Assembly (NCBI GenBank): GCA_028767165.1
Contig: JARACJ010000004.1
Coordinates: 186,001-250,000 of the forward strand
From: Proteobacteria bacterium DTSAM18
Lineage (GTDB): Bacteria; Myxococcota_A; UBA796; GCA-2862545
Length of the DNA stretch: 64,000 nucleotides
Reading direction: 5' to 3'
The position numbers and the translations under genes are program-made. The notes under the pieces are model-generated. The model had not been told where the DNA came from. It ran no database searches and saw only the letters and a program-made list of their open reading frames with translations. Shown here one piece after another: positions 39,189 to 47,682 of the stretch (position 1 is its first letter; each line of letters opens with the position of its first letter).

Positions 39189-41620
39189 AGCCCCTCCACC
39201 TGACCCTGAGCCTGATCTGTGCCCTGTCCAGCGTCGCCTGGGCCCAGGACACCGCCCCTGCCGACGACACCGGCGCCACGGACGAGGTGGATCCGTCCGA
39301 GGACACCGGATCCGAGGACACCGAGGCACCCGCCGAGGAGATGCCGGTGGGTGAGGTGGCGGTGGCGGAGGATGCGTCGGCGTCCGACGACGTGCCGGGC
39401 GACGAGGCCTGGTGGGACGACGAGTCCCTGGTGGTCACGGTCGAGACCGAGGGCGGCGTGCCCCGCGTCGCCGGCTCGGCCCACGTGATCGGCGAGGAAG
39501 AGCTCGAGCGTCACGAGTACAACGACATCCACCAGGTGCTGGCCACGGTTCCGGGCGTGTACGTGCGCGGTGAGGACGGCTTCGGCCTGCGGCCGAACAT
39601 CGGTCTGCGGGGGGCCAACTCCGACCGGTCCGCCAAGATCACGCTGATGGAGGACGGCATCCTGCTGGCGCCCGCCCCCTACGCAGCACCGGCCGCCTAC
39701 TACTTCCCCATGACCACCCGCATGGTGGGCGTGGAGGTCTTCAAGGGCGCGTCGGCCACACGCCACGGACCGAACACCATCGGCGGTGCCCTCAACCTGC
39801 TCACCCGCCCCGTGCCCACGGAGCCCTCCTTCGGTCTCGACGTGGCGGGCGGCAACTACAGGACCCTGAAGATCCACGGCTTCGGCGGCACCGGCGGCGA
39901 GCGCTGGGGCATCCTGGCCGAGGGCGTGCACCTGGGCACCGAGGGCTTCAAGGAGCTCGACGGCGGTGGGCCCACCGGCTTCGTCCACGACGAGTTCATG
40001 CTCAAGGCCATCGGCACCACCGACCCCGAGCGCACGGTGGTCCACACCTTCGAGCTCAAGGGCGGCTACACGTTCGAGAACTCCCACGAGACCTACCTGG
40101 GCCTCACCCTGGACGACTTCGACGCCACGCCGCTGCGCCGCTACGCCGCGTCCCAGGACGCCGACATGCGCTGGAACCGCACCCAGGCCGAGGCCAGCTG
40201 GATCATGCGTGCCGGTACCAGCTTCGACCTGCGCACGGTGGCGTACCACCACTACCTCGACCGGGCCTGGACCAAGCTCAACCGCTTCCGCGGCGGCCCC
40301 GATCTGCACACCCTGCTGCAGAACCCCTACGGGGGCCAGGCGGCGGTGTACATGGCCATCCTGCGCGGTGAAGAGGACACCCTCACCGAAGACCAGCAGC
40401 TGATGATCGGCACCAACGACCGGCAGTACCACAGCTTCGGCGTGCAGTCGGTCGGTCACTGGCGCACCAGCGGCAGCCTGATCAACAGCCAGCTGGAGTT
40501 CGGCCTGCGTGTGCACGGCGACATCGTGGATCGGTTCCAGTACGAGGATCCCTTCGCGATGGTCGGTGGCGATCTGGTGCGCACCGAGGATCCCACGCTG
40601 GTGAACACCGACAGCCGGGCCACCGCGGTGGCCGTGGCGGCGCACATCCACGAGGATCTGGGCATCGGGCGCTTCCGGCTGACCCCTGGCATGCGCCTCG
40701 AGGCCATCGGCACCACCCTGGTGGATCAGGGCGAGCCGCGCCCAGAGGCGGACTGGACCGTCGTGCCCCTGCCCGGCATCGGCATGCTGGCCGAGGTCAT
40801 TCCCGAGTTCAACCTGTTCGGCGGCATCCACCGGGGCTTCTCGCCGGTGGCTCCCGGTTCGCCGGCCGGCACGAAGCCCGAGTCGGCCATCAACTACGAG
40901 GCCGGCGGCCGCCTCGACTGGTTCGGCACCCGCGCCGAGGCGGTGGGCTTCTTCAACGACTACAGCAACTTCACCGGCCAGTGCACCATCTCGTCGGGCT
41001 GCACCGACGAGGAGCTCGACACCCAGTTCAACGCCGGTCGGGTGTTCGTGTGGGGCCTCGAGGCGATGCTGGGCCACGACGTGCTGCTTCCCCACGACAT
41101 GGTGTTCTCGGTGGGGGGCGCGTACACCTACACGGGCTCGAGCTTCCGCAACGACTTCGTCAGCGGGTTCCCCCAATTCGGCCGTGTGCAGGTCGGTGAC
41201 GAGCTGCCCTACGTGCCCAAGCACCAGGGCAGCATGCACGCCACGTTCACCCATCCGCGGTTCTCTGCGACGGTGAACGCCAACCTGCGGGGCGCCATGC
41301 GCGATCAGGCGGGTCAGGGCCCGTACTCGCCCACCACCGACGTTCCGTTCGGTTACCGGCTCGACTTCGCCGCCGACGCGCTCATCACCAGGCAGGTCAA
41401 GGTGTACGTGAACGTGAACAACTTCACGAACGCGGCCGTTCTCGAGTCCTGGCGACCCTTCGGCGCCCGGCCGAGCATGCCCTTCCAGTTCATCGCGGGC
41501 ATCAAGCTCGGTCTCGGCGGTGCGCAGCACATGCTCGATCCGGTGGCCGATCCCGTGGAGGAGCTGGACGAGGTCGTGCGTGGGCCGGTTGTCCCGGAGC
41601 CCGTCAGCGAGACCCTGTGA
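39185..41620 (+). CDS. FecA-like TonB-dependent receptor
   Basis: An 811-residue outer-membrane receptor starting at GTG 39185 (GTGA overlap with the previous stop). Signal 'LTLSLICALSSVAWA' is followed by a long Asp/Glu/Thr-rich linker (about residues 20-75). Next is a plug ('VIGEEELERHEYNDIHQVLATVPGVYVRGEDG', 'NIGLRGANSDRSAKITLMEDGI', 'VEVFKGASATRHGPNTIGGALNLLT') of FecA type. The barrel follows with YxP-like strands. FecA-type receptors import ferric citrate or siderophores using TonB. No FecI/FecR or signalling domain is present. It ends the iron operon begun at 35578. Confidence 0.9.
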   Translation: MKPLHLTLSLICALSSVAWAQDTAPADDTGATDEVDPSEDTGSEDTEAPAEEMPVGEVAVAEDASASDDVPGDEAWWDDESLVVTVETEGGVPRVAGSAHVIGEEELERHEYNDIHQVLATVPGVYVRGEDGFGLRPNIGLRGANSDRSAKITLMEDGILLAPAPYAAPAAYYFPMTTRMVGVEVFKGASATRHGPNTIGGALNLLTRPVPTEPSFGLDVAGGNYRTLKIHGFGGTGGERWGILAEGVHLGTEGFKELDGGGPTGFVHDEFMLKAIGTTDPERTVVHTFELKGGYTFENSHETYLGLTLDDFDATPLRRYAASQDADMRWNRTQAEASWIMRAGTSFDLRTVAYHHYLDRAWTKLNRFRGGPDLHTLLQNPYGGQAAVYMAILRGEEDTLTEDQQLMIGTNDRQYHSFGVQSVGHWRTSGSLINSQLEFGLRVHGDIVDRFQYEDPFAMVGGDLVRTEDPTLVNTDSRATAVAVAAHIHEDLGIGRFRLTPGMRLEAIGTTLVDQGEPRPEADWTVVPLPGIGMLAEVIPEFNLFGGIHRGFSPVAPGSPAGTKPESAINYEAGGRLDWFGTRAEAVGFFNDYSNFTGQCTISSGCTDEELDTQFNAGRVFVWGLEAMLGHDVLLPHDMVFSVGGAYTYTGSSFRNDFVSGFPQFGRVQVGDELPYVPKHQGSMHATFTHPRFSATVNANLRGAMRDQAGQGPYSPTTDVPFGYRLDFAADALITRQVKVYVNVNNFTNAAVLESWRPFGARPSMPFQFIAGIKLGLGGAQHMLDPVADPVEELDEVVRGPVVPEPVSETL

Positions 41621-41630
41621 GGCCCAGCGC

Positions 41631-41960
41631 TCAGACGGCGCTGACGGACGCGAACTGCACGTCGTAGGCGCTCGGCTTCTCTCCGGGCTGCTGGTCCGGC
41701 ACGGTCTCGAAGATCTGCACCATCCCACTGATGCGGAAGCCGAGGCGGAGCCCCACGTCCTGGGCGATGCGGATCGCCTGGTTGGCGGAGGGGGCCCACA
41801 CCTTGATCGACATGAACGCAGGCCCCGGCGGGCAGTCGAAGTCGCCCCGCATCACACCGGCCTGACCGTCGGTGACGAGGGTGAAGTGGATGTAGGGGGT
41901 CTTCAGGCGACCTTCCCGGTAGGCCCGCTGCCAGTCCGAACCGTGGTTCTGATTCGACAT
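41631..41960 (-). CDS. Small conserved-looking hypothetical protein
   Basis: A 109-residue cytosolic protein with no signal. It begins 'MSNQNHGSDWQRAYREGRLKTPYIHFTLVTDG' and continues with an alternating beta-alpha pattern ('SIKVWAPSANQAIRIAQDVGLRLGFRISGMVQIFET'). The compact layout suggests a small alpha/beta domain, perhaps ligand binding, but no family is recognised. GGAGTCCAC precedes the ATG. It is convergent with the FecA-like receptor; a 6-bp hairpin (CAGCGC/GCGCTG, 41625-41643) spans the two ends. Confidence 0.65.
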   Translation of the reverse strand: MSNQNHGSDWQRAYREGRLKTPYIHFTLVTDGQAGVMRGDFDCPPGPAFMSIKVWAPSANQAIRIAQDVGLRLGFRISGMVQIFETVPDQQPGEKPSAYDVQFASVSAV

Positions 41961-42081
41961 GTGGACTCCTTGGGGCTGGGGTGAAGCCACTGACGCCGGG
42001 GGCACCAGGGGCCTTCCTCATCGTCACAAGGGGCCGCAATGTGTTGTGCGGGATGTGGTGCCGACGCGACCGGCGGCGTGT

Positions 42082-42735
42082 CTACAGGCGCAGATCCTCG
42101 TGGATCAGCTGCAGGGCGGCGAACTGGATCGTCGTGCCGAGGGCCCAGGCGGGGAACACGCCGATGACCAGCAGGAGCAGGCCGATGGTCATCAGCAGCT
42201 GCTGCAGCAGCGACAGGAGCAGCAGCGGGAAGTAGCGGGGACCGACCACCTGGATGGCCCGGCCGAGGGCCTGGGACAGGGGGAGCTCGTCGCGGACCAC
42301 GACGAACCACATGGCCATCAGGAACGGCCGCAGCAGCACGATGCCGATGGCGCCGGACGTGGTGAGGCCCACCCGCAGGGCGGTGGGGACGGGGCTGCCG
42401 GTCTCGATCCAGCTGCCGATGCCCGAATACACCGCCCAGGACAGCAGGCTCATCAGCAGGATGCCGAGGGACGGCCCGAAGACCCTGCCGGTCTCGCGGA
42501 AGCCCTCGAACAGGGCATCCTGGTCGGGCGTGCCCGACAGGGACAGGTGGGCCAGGTGGTAGAAGCCCCAGAGCATCAGCGGCGCCGCCACGAAGAACGG
42601 GAAGACGCACATGAGCAGGGACGCGAAGCTCGCCGTGATGGTGAGGAACGCGGCGAAGCTCAGGGGCCAGAGGTTGGCCTTGAAGGTGTCGATGCCCAGG
42701 GTGAGGGCGGCGGACAGGGAGAAGCGCTGGGTCAT
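42082..42735 (-). CDS. Integral membrane protein
   Basis: A 217-residue protein with about five or six hydrophobic helices ('FAAFLTITASFASLLMCVFPFFVAAPLMLWGFY', 'SLGILLMSLLSWAVYSGI', 'IVLLRPFLMAMWFVVV', 'LLLLSLLQQLLMTIGLLLLVIGVFP'). The pattern of two similar halves resembles DUF975 or YesL-like membrane proteins, without certainty. It starts 6 bases after the HTTM gene ends, so it belongs to that operon. Function unknown. Confidence 0.7.
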   Translation of the reverse strand: MTQRFSLSAALTLGIDTFKANLWPLSFAAFLTITASFASLLMCVFPFFVAAPLMLWGFYHLAHLSLSGTPDQDALFEGFRETGRVFGPSLGILLMSLLSWAVYSGIGSWIETGSPVPTALRVGLTTSGAIGIVLLRPFLMAMWFVVVRDELPLSQALGRAIQVVGPRYFPLLLLSLLQQLLMTIGLLLLVIGVFPAWALGTTIQFAALQLIHEDLRL

Positions 42736-42741
42736 GGGGGC

Positions 42742-43725
42742 CTAGGCGGCGAGGGGCTGTTCCGAGGACTCGTCGCCGCGAACGCGACGCCAGGCCCACA
42801 TGGCCTCCTTCGGCTCGATGAAGGCCGCGTACATCGCCAACATCGCCCACGGGAAGATGCCCAGCTCCAGGGTGATGGCCAGCAGCAGGTGGAAGATGGC
42901 GCCGATGGCGATCCACCACAGGTGCAGGTGCATGCGGTTGGAGAAGGCACGCAGCCGGCCAGGGCGGTCGGGGGTGCGCTTGTACCAGTACCACAGGAAC
43001 ACGAGCGGGTAGGCGATCTGCCAGACCACGGTGGTGGACGTGCCCACCTGGGTGAGGAAGTACCAGGGCTGGTTGCGAAGGTGCGACCAGTCGAAGCGGG
43101 CGATCGCGGCGTCCTGCAGGGCGATGTACAGCGCGCTGAAGTGGCCCATCGGGGTCCAGTGGAAGCCGATCTTCTGGATGCCGGCCGTGAAGTACATCAG
43201 CACCAGCTGGCCGATGATGAGGTAGCGGGGCCAGGCGGAGACCTTGGAGATCGTGGTGCCCTTGCGCTTGCGCCACCAGGCCTCGATGCTGCCCCACCTG
43301 CCCGCGCCGCTGAAGGCGAGGATGAGCAGGACGTTGCGGCACAGGGTGTCGATGCCGCGGTCGGACAGGTTGAGGGCGTCGGCCTGCTGGGCCCACAGCA
43401 GCACCATCGCCAGGGCGGCGGTGCGGGTGAAGGCGCCGAAGGTGATCATGAGGATCAGGCCGACCAGCAGGGCCCAGTGCAGGTGGGCCGTGGCCTCGGT
43501 GGCGGGCATGACCTGGTACCACCAGCCCATGGACTCGCGGGAGAGCACGTTGGACAGGCCGCCGGCCTCCGCGGGGGCGAACAGCAGGGTGACCACGTCG
43601 AGCCAGGCCATCTGCAGGAAGTCGGAGAGCAGGACGAGGCCCAGGGAGATGCGGACCACGGCCAGGGAGATGGGGTGCTCGGTGTGGGACCAGAAGCGCA
43701 CCCATTGGTTCCAGCGCTGCATCAT
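42742..43725 (-). CDS. HTTM domain membrane protein (vitamin-K-dependent-carboxylase-like)
   Basis: A 327-residue multipass protein with the horizontally transferred transmembrane (HTTM) layout. It opens with 'SLAVVRISLGLVLLSDFLQM', then 'SLRRSM-like' loops, 'GAFTRTAALAMVLLWAQQADALN', 'LIIGQLVLMYFTAGIQKIG' and 'PLVFLWYWYK'. The family shares the membrane fold of gamma-glutamyl carboxylase but usually lacks its catalytic domain. Such genes recur beside imelysin/DUF4856 and TonB receptors in other phyla, which matches the convergent iron operon. It overlaps the upstream gene by 4 bases (ATGA). Confidence 0.85.
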   Translation of the reverse strand: MMQRWNQWVRFWSHTEHPISLAVVRISLGLVLLSDFLQMAWLDVVTLLFAPAEAGGLSNVLSRESMGWWYQVMPATEATAHLHWALLVGLILMITFGAFTRTAALAMVLLWAQQADALNLSDRGIDTLCRNVLLILAFSGAGRWGSIEAWWRKRKGTTISKVSAWPRYLIIGQLVLMYFTAGIQKIGFHWTPMGHFSALYIALQDAAIARFDWSHLRNQPWYFLTQVGTSTTVVWQIAYPLVFLWYWYKRTPDRPGRLRAFSNRMHLHLWWIAIGAIFHLLLAITLELGIFPWAMLAMYAAFIEPKEAMWAWRRVRGDESSEQPLAA

Positions 43726-44465
43726 GGGGCACCTCCGTCGGCATCATCCGCCGGCTCGGTGCGGGCCTGCTCGGGTCGTTGTTGCTTCGCGGGAACGGGT
43801 GCGGCGTGGCCCTCGGGGGAGCGCTCGTAGATCTTCACGGCCCGGTAGAAGGTCTTGGGGTCGGGCTTCTCGTGGGGCGCGGTGGTGTGGCTGCGCTCCT
43901 GGCGGAAGCGGACGGCGGTGGCATCGGGCCACTGCAGGAAGGCCTTGTCGGCGGCCCACTGCCCCAGCGCGGTGTAGCTGGGCAGGATGCGCTTGGAGGA
44001 GCCACCGACGACGCCGCGGATGCGGCGGTAGGTGAACTGCTCGTGCAGGAAGCGGGCGTCGGGATCGAGGCGCCGCATCACGGTGACCCACTCGCCGTGC
44101 TGCTTGATCTGCAGCTCGGGGCGGTCGGGGGTGGAATCCGGGACGGCGAACAGGGCCCAGGCCTGGTTGGTGCCCGTCCAGCGGCGGAGGGGCCGCATGG
44201 GCGTGTCGAAGACGTCGTAGACATCCCGGATGGCGTTCGTGGTGCGGATGATGCGCAGCTTGAACTCGTCCTGGGTGTCGGGCCAGCCGACGGAGGACAG
44301 GAACCCGTGCCAGCGCGCGAGCTCGGCCTTGGCGACGGGGGAACGGTAGGTCTTCTCGGTCACCCGTTGGGGCACGGGCGCGGCCACGAACAGCGCCGTC
44401 GCGAGGACGACGGTGACGAGGGCGGTGCGGATGTGCTGCCAGGGGGTGAGGGCGGGGGATGTCAT
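43722..44465 (-). CDS. HTTM-associated hypothetical membrane-anchored protein
   Basis: A 247-residue protein with one N-terminal helix ('TALVTVVLATALFVAAPVP', about 14-32). A soluble domain follows: 'YRSPVAKAELARWHGFLSSVGWPDTQDEFKLRI' and 'WALFAVPDSTPDRPELQIK', ending in a Pro/Ala/Glu-rich tail. Small anchored proteins often accompany HTTM genes and may be their soluble partner. It heads a three-gene minus-strand unit (this gene, HTTM, membrane protein). Confidence 0.65.
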   Translation of the reverse strand: MTSPALTPWQHIRTALVTVVLATALFVAAPVPQRVTEKTYRSPVAKAELARWHGFLSSVGWPDTQDEFKLRIIRTTNAIRDVYDVFDTPMRPLRRWTGTNQAWALFAVPDSTPDRPELQIKQHGEWVTVMRRLDPDARFLHEQFTYRRIRGVVGGSSKRILPSYTALGQWAADKAFLQWPDATAVRFRQERSHTTAPHEKPDPKTFYRAVKIYERSPEGHAAPVPAKQQRPEQARTEPADDADGGAP

Positions 44466-44557
44466 GGCCCTGATCTAGCGCAGGAATCGGGGATGGGAAA
44501 CGGGCTTTTGGTGGTCCGGTTTGGACGTGCCGTCGTGTGGGAGAGACCACGCGGTGG

Positions 44558-44672
44558 CTCGAGGCCCCGGCGGGCCAAGGCCCGCCCGTACGTGTCGACC
44601 CGGAAGGTCCATGGGAGCCGCGCGGAGACGCGAGGCCGAGGCGCCCCTTGGGGCGCCCTGGTGTGGACCCGG
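44558..44672. repeat. Dispersed hairpin repeat, copy 3 (split)
   Basis: The left half (44558-44600) has hairpin A then CGTACGTG. The right hairpin C with the CCTGGTGTGGACCCGG tail is at 44637-44672. Confidence 0.75.
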
Positions 44673-44733
44673 ACGATGATTGTTTGGGTGAGTCGTACCT
44701 TCTGTGTGATTGGGAAGGGACGGGGTGGGTCGG

Positions 44734-45507
44734 TCAACGCTCCCAGTCGCCTTCGCGAATGAGGGAGACCTTCTGGTCGGGGCCCACGCGGACGCGGACC
44801 TTCTTCCAGCCGCGGGCTTCGTCGTGGGCGCGGACGACCAGCTCGAAGCCGCCGTCGACGGGCTCCCAGTACACGCCGGAGGTGAGGACGTCGGAGTGGG
44901 GCACGCCGACGTCGAGGAAGGGCCAGCCGACGAACAGGGCCTCCTCGATGGTCTGCACTTCGCCGAGCCAGGTGGACAGGTCGGTCTCGGGGAGCTCGGC
45001 GATGGGCAGGGAGCCGTCACAGGTGATGGTGACGAAGTCGACCGGGGTCTGGGGGGTAGGGGCATCGCCGCCCCAGCCACCGCCGCCGCCGGCGGTGTCG
45101 CGGACCCAGGGGACCCCGCTGTGGATGCCCGTGTGGGCGGTGGTGATGAGGTCGTCGCGGGGGGCCCAGGGCGCGGTGGCGAGGACCGGTGGGCTGCCGC
45201 ATAGGTCGCCGTAGCCCGCCCAGATCTGCGTGCCGTCCGGCTGCAGGACGGCGCGGTACAGACCGCCGATGGCCGAGGCGCCGGTGACGCCGTCGAGGTG
45301 GTCGGGGCCGGGGAACTCGGGGCGGGGGAGGAACGCGAGGCCGTCGGTCTGCAGGAGAGGGTCCTCGCCGCCGGCGGGGGGCGAGGTGTCGGCGGGGGCG
45401 TCCGTGGGCTCGGGGGAGATGGGCTGCTGGGTGCCGTCGTCGGACGGGCCCTGGCAGGCGAGGAGGAGCGCGGTGGTCAGGGGGGAGACGTAGGGGAACG
45501 GTCGCAT
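44734..45507 (-). CDS. Lipoprotein with 'GYGDLC' N-domain (paralogue without ferritin domain)
   Basis: A 257-residue lipoprotein (lipobox 'LLLAC', Cys18) with a Pro/Asp/Glu-rich linker. The domain shared with two larger neighbours includes 'LYRAVLQPDGTQIWAGYGDLCG', then 'VTITCDGSLPIAELPETDLSTWLGEVQTIEEALFVG' and a closing 'VYWEPVDGGFELVVRAHD' sheet. Two Cys (in GDLC and TITC) are conserved among the three paralogues and probably pair. This copy ends where the ferritin-like domain begins in the other two. GGAG lies 6 bases before the ATG. Function unknown. Confidence 0.7.
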   Translation of the reverse strand: MRPFPYVSPLTTALLLACQGPSDDGTQQPISPEPTDAPADTSPPAGGEDPLLQTDGLAFLPRPEFPGPDHLDGVTGASAIGGLYRAVLQPDGTQIWAGYGDLCGSPPVLATAPWAPRDDLITTAHTGIHSGVPWVRDTAGGGGGWGGDAPTPQTPVDFVTITCDGSLPIAELPETDLSTWLGEVQTIEEALFVGWPFLDVGVPHSDVLTSGVYWEPVDGGFELVVRAHDEARGWKKVRVRVGPDQKVSLIREGDWER

Positions 45508-45662
45508 GGGAGACTCCGGTACGCGGAGCTTTCGGACGGGTCCCGGGTCGGTTTCGGGGAAAGATCTGGGCTTGGGGTGACGGGAATTCGTCGGGGATGG
45601 GCTGGCCTCGTGTGGAACCGGGCGTCGCCTGTGGGGGGGCGCGGGCTCGCGCACGTTCCGTT

Positions 45663-45704
45663 GGTTCGAGGCCCCGGCGGGCCAAGGCCCGCCCGTACGT
45701 GGGG
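45663..45704. repeat. Dispersed hairpin repeat, copy 4a (half)
   Basis: Only hairpin A (GGCGGGCCAAGGCCCGCC) with the GGTTCGAGGCCCC lead and CGTACGT is present. Confidence 0.75.
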
Positions 45705-45728
45705 GCTTGCCTGGGAATCAGCGCGGTG

Positions 45729-45792
45729 ATTCGAGGCCAGGGCGCCCCAAGGGGCGCCCGTACGTACGGGTGGGCCTTGGCCCACCCTGGTG
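45729..45792. repeat. Dispersed hairpin repeat, copy 4b (inverted, compensated)
   Basis: Reverse orientation: GGGCGCCCCAAGGGGCGCCC, then GTACGTAC, then GGTGGGCCTTGGCCCACC. The second hairpin differs from the usual GGCGGGCC form by a C-to-T change matched by G-to-A in the other arm, keeping the stem perfect. Confidence 0.8.
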
Positions 45793-45808
45793 GGCACCCG
45801 GGCGGTGT

Positions 45809-47194
45809 TCAGGCCGCCAGCACGACCCGAATTCGGTCGGAGAGCGCCGCCTGGAACAGACGCAGCGCCGCTTCCGGCACCACCGGCAGCCCCTCTGGCG
45901 CGTCGTGGCCGTCCGCCAGGGTCGCCAGCAGCGCCGCGGCCTGGCGGTCGAGCTCGGCCCGCTCGTCGTCGCTGAGCCGCGCCTCTGCCCATGCCGCGAT
46001 GCGCCAGGAGAGTGCGGCGTGGCCCTCCTCGTCCGCGCAGATCTGCTGCCAGACGTCGCGGATGGGTCCTGCGGGGAGGCGGTCGGCCTGCCAGCGGCCG
46101 GTCATGGCGCCGAAGGTCTCGCGGACGCAGCCTTCGAGGCGGTTGTCGAGGGCGAACGCGTACAGGGACACGGGGCGGAAGGGGTCGACGTCGACACGGG
46201 CGGGCATGAGGCCGTGGGCCGCCGCGAGGTCGGTCTGCAGGCGGGCGTGGACGCGCTCCTCGTCGGCGGCGGTGCGGCAGTCGGCGATGAGGTCGGCGGG
46301 CGCGCCCAGCAGGGTGAGCTGGTCGGCCATGCGATCGAAGGCGATGGCTGCGGCGGCCTCGAGGCCCGCGTAGCTCGCGAAGGTGTGGGCCATGGGGGCG
46401 GCGAGGCGGACGCCGGTGGTGAGGCGGCCGCATGCGGCCTCCGGCGGCGTGAACTGCTGCTGGTCGACGACCTCGAGGCGGCCGTCCGTGTAGACCCGGG
46501 TGCGGAACAGGGTGGAGCCGCCGCTGCAGGAGGTGTCGATGGTGGTGATCATCTCCCAGCCGCCCTCGACCTCCGTCCAGTACAACCCACACGCATCGTC
46601 GTCATCGCTGTGGGACGGGTGGTACAGCTTCTGTTCCGTGGTGTGACGCACCACGAGCGCCGCCTCGTGGATGTTGTCGATCGTGCCGAGCCACTCGAGG
46701 AAGTCCGGCTGCACCTCGGACGCGTAGGCGAGGTCGTCGGTGCAGTCGATGCGGATGAGGTCGCCGAAGGCGAGGGGATCGAGGATGTCGATCTCCAGGC
46801 CGGCGTCCCAGGGAACCTCCGCGTCGTCGTCGACCACCCAGTAGGGCAGGCCGCCATTTGGCTCGGACGTGTCGGACGTGCCGGTGTGGGGAGCAGGGGA
46901 GTCCCAGCCGTCGGTGTCGGGCCAGATGGTGGAGTCGTACCAGTAGCCATGGAATTGCCCGGGGCGCGTACACAGGTCGCCGTAGCCGTGCCAGATGTAG
47001 CCCCAGTTGGCGCGATGGGACACGGCGTAGAAGCCGGGCAGCGGCTCGTCGACCTGCAGCATCGACAGGTCCCGGCCGGGCAGCTCGGCGCAGGAGAGGA
47101 GCTGCATGCCTTCGGTTTCGGGGGGACGGGTGGTGCAGGCGGCGGCGAGCACCTGGACGGATGCGAGCCAGAGGAGGAGGGGGCGATCGGCCAA
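45809..47194 (-). CDS. Lipoprotein with N-domain and ferritin-like diiron domain (paralogue 1)
   Basis: A 461-residue lipoprotein. Start TTG 47194 is inferred from GGAG six bases upstream and from its paralogue, which starts at the same point. The lipobox is 'AAAC'. The N-domain (to about residue 250) has 'WGYIWHGYGDLCTR' and 'IRIDCTDD'. The last 205 residues form a four-helix ferritin-like domain with diiron ligands: Glu in 'GLEAAAAIAFDRM', ExxH in 'DEERVHARL', Glu in 'CVRETFGAM', ExxH in 'DEEGHAALSW'. This E/ExxH/E/ExxH set is typical of ferritins and diiron oxidases. A lipid-anchored, envelope-located diiron protein is unusual. Activity unknown. Confidence 0.75.
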   Translation of the reverse strand: MADRPLLLWLASVQVLAAACTTRPPETEGMQLLSCAELPGRDLSMLQVDEPLPGFYAVSHRANWGYIWHGYGDLCTRPGQFHGYWYDSTIWPDTDGWDSPAPHTGTSDTSEPNGGLPYWVVDDDAEVPWDAGLEIDILDPLAFGDLIRIDCTDDLAYASEVQPDFLEWLGTIDNIHEAALVVRHTTEQKLYHPSHSDDDDACGLYWTEVEGGWEMITTIDTSCSGGSTLFRTRVYTDGRLEVVDQQQFTPPEAACGRLTTGVRLAAPMAHTFASYAGLEAAAAIAFDRMADQLTLLGAPADLIADCRTAADEERVHARLQTDLAAAHGLMPARVDVDPFRPVSLYAFALDNRLEGCVRETFGAMTGRWQADRLPAGPIRDVWQQICADEEGHAALSWRIAAWAEARLSDDERAELDRQAAALLATLADGHDAPEGLPVVPEAALRLFQAALSDRIRVVLAA

Positions 47195-47263
47195 GGGTGT
47201 CTCCGGTACGTGTGGCAACTCGTTGCACTATAGGCGGAGGCCGGGCTGCACCGCCAGACCGAT

Positions 47264-47402
47264 GTAGCGTAGGGGCGCTGCTTGCTGCGCCCGTCACCGA
47301 CGGCCTCGCTTTGGGTTTTGCATCGTACGGGCGCTGCTTGCTGCGCCCGTCTGCGACTGCGTGTCTTGTGAACGACGTGTGGGGGCGCTGCTTGGTGCGC
47401 GC
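47264..47402. repeat. Short hairpin repeat, three copies
   Basis: GGGCGC-TGCTTGCT-GCGCCC hairpins lie within 47264-47295 and 47324-47351, and a degenerate one at 47381-47402. Spacing is irregular, with different intervening bases. A matching copy lies at 50340-50371. Confidence 0.7.
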
Positions 47403-47549
47403 GGGTCGGTGGGGACCGATCGGACGGGTTGGCCGCGCATCCAAAGGGGGCACGGTAGCACCCCGCGGCGGGTCGGTCGCGCACGCGCAGGGGTCACGGG
47501 TCACGGTGCCCGTGGGTGGCGCGGTCGGGAACGCGCAGATGTACCGGTG

Positions 47550-47618
47550 ATTCGGGGCCGGGGGGGCCGAGGCCCGCCCGTACGTACGGGCGCCCCGTGG
47601 GGCGCCCTGGTGTGGACA
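47550..47618. repeat. Dispersed hairpin repeat, copy 5
   Basis: GGGGGGGCCGAGGCCCGCCC, CGTACGTACG, GGGCGCCCCGTGGGGCGCCC and the CTGGTGTGGAC tail. Both hairpin loops have one changed base. Confidence 0.75.
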
Positions 47619-47682
47619 CAAGCGGTGGTCCAGAGGAGACGCGAGCACCGGTCTGGGGACTTTGGGCGCAGTCCCTTGGTGA

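Larger units (their letters stand above)
45508..45808. other. Non-coding region with repeat copies 4a and 4b
   Basis: Apart from the two dispersed repeats listed separately, nothing codes here. The rest is GC-rich without recognisable signals beyond the RBS of the 45507 gene. Confidence 0.6.
47195..47682. other. Non-coding region with two repeat families
   Basis: It holds three copies of the short GGGCGC-hairpin repeat (47264-47402) and one dispersed double-hairpin repeat (47550-47618). The first 70 bases resemble those upstream of the second ferritin-domain paralogue (50273-50340) and include TATAGT, a -10 candidate for the 47194 gene (forward ACTATA at 47227-47232). No gene. Confidence 0.6.

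Noticed and set aside
41625-41643. Terminator between the FecA-like receptor and the convergent gene
   Set aside because: Only a 6-bp stem with no T-run, overlapping coding sequence; kept as a remark, not as a feature.
45663-45704. GGTTCGAGGCC as a tRNA T-loop
   Set aside because: The motif is the lead of the dispersed repeat; no acceptor, D or anticodon stem can be formed around it.
47264-47402. Possible CRISPR array
   Set aside because: Only three hairpin copies with irregular spacing and no cas genes; better explained as a dispersed palindromic repeat.
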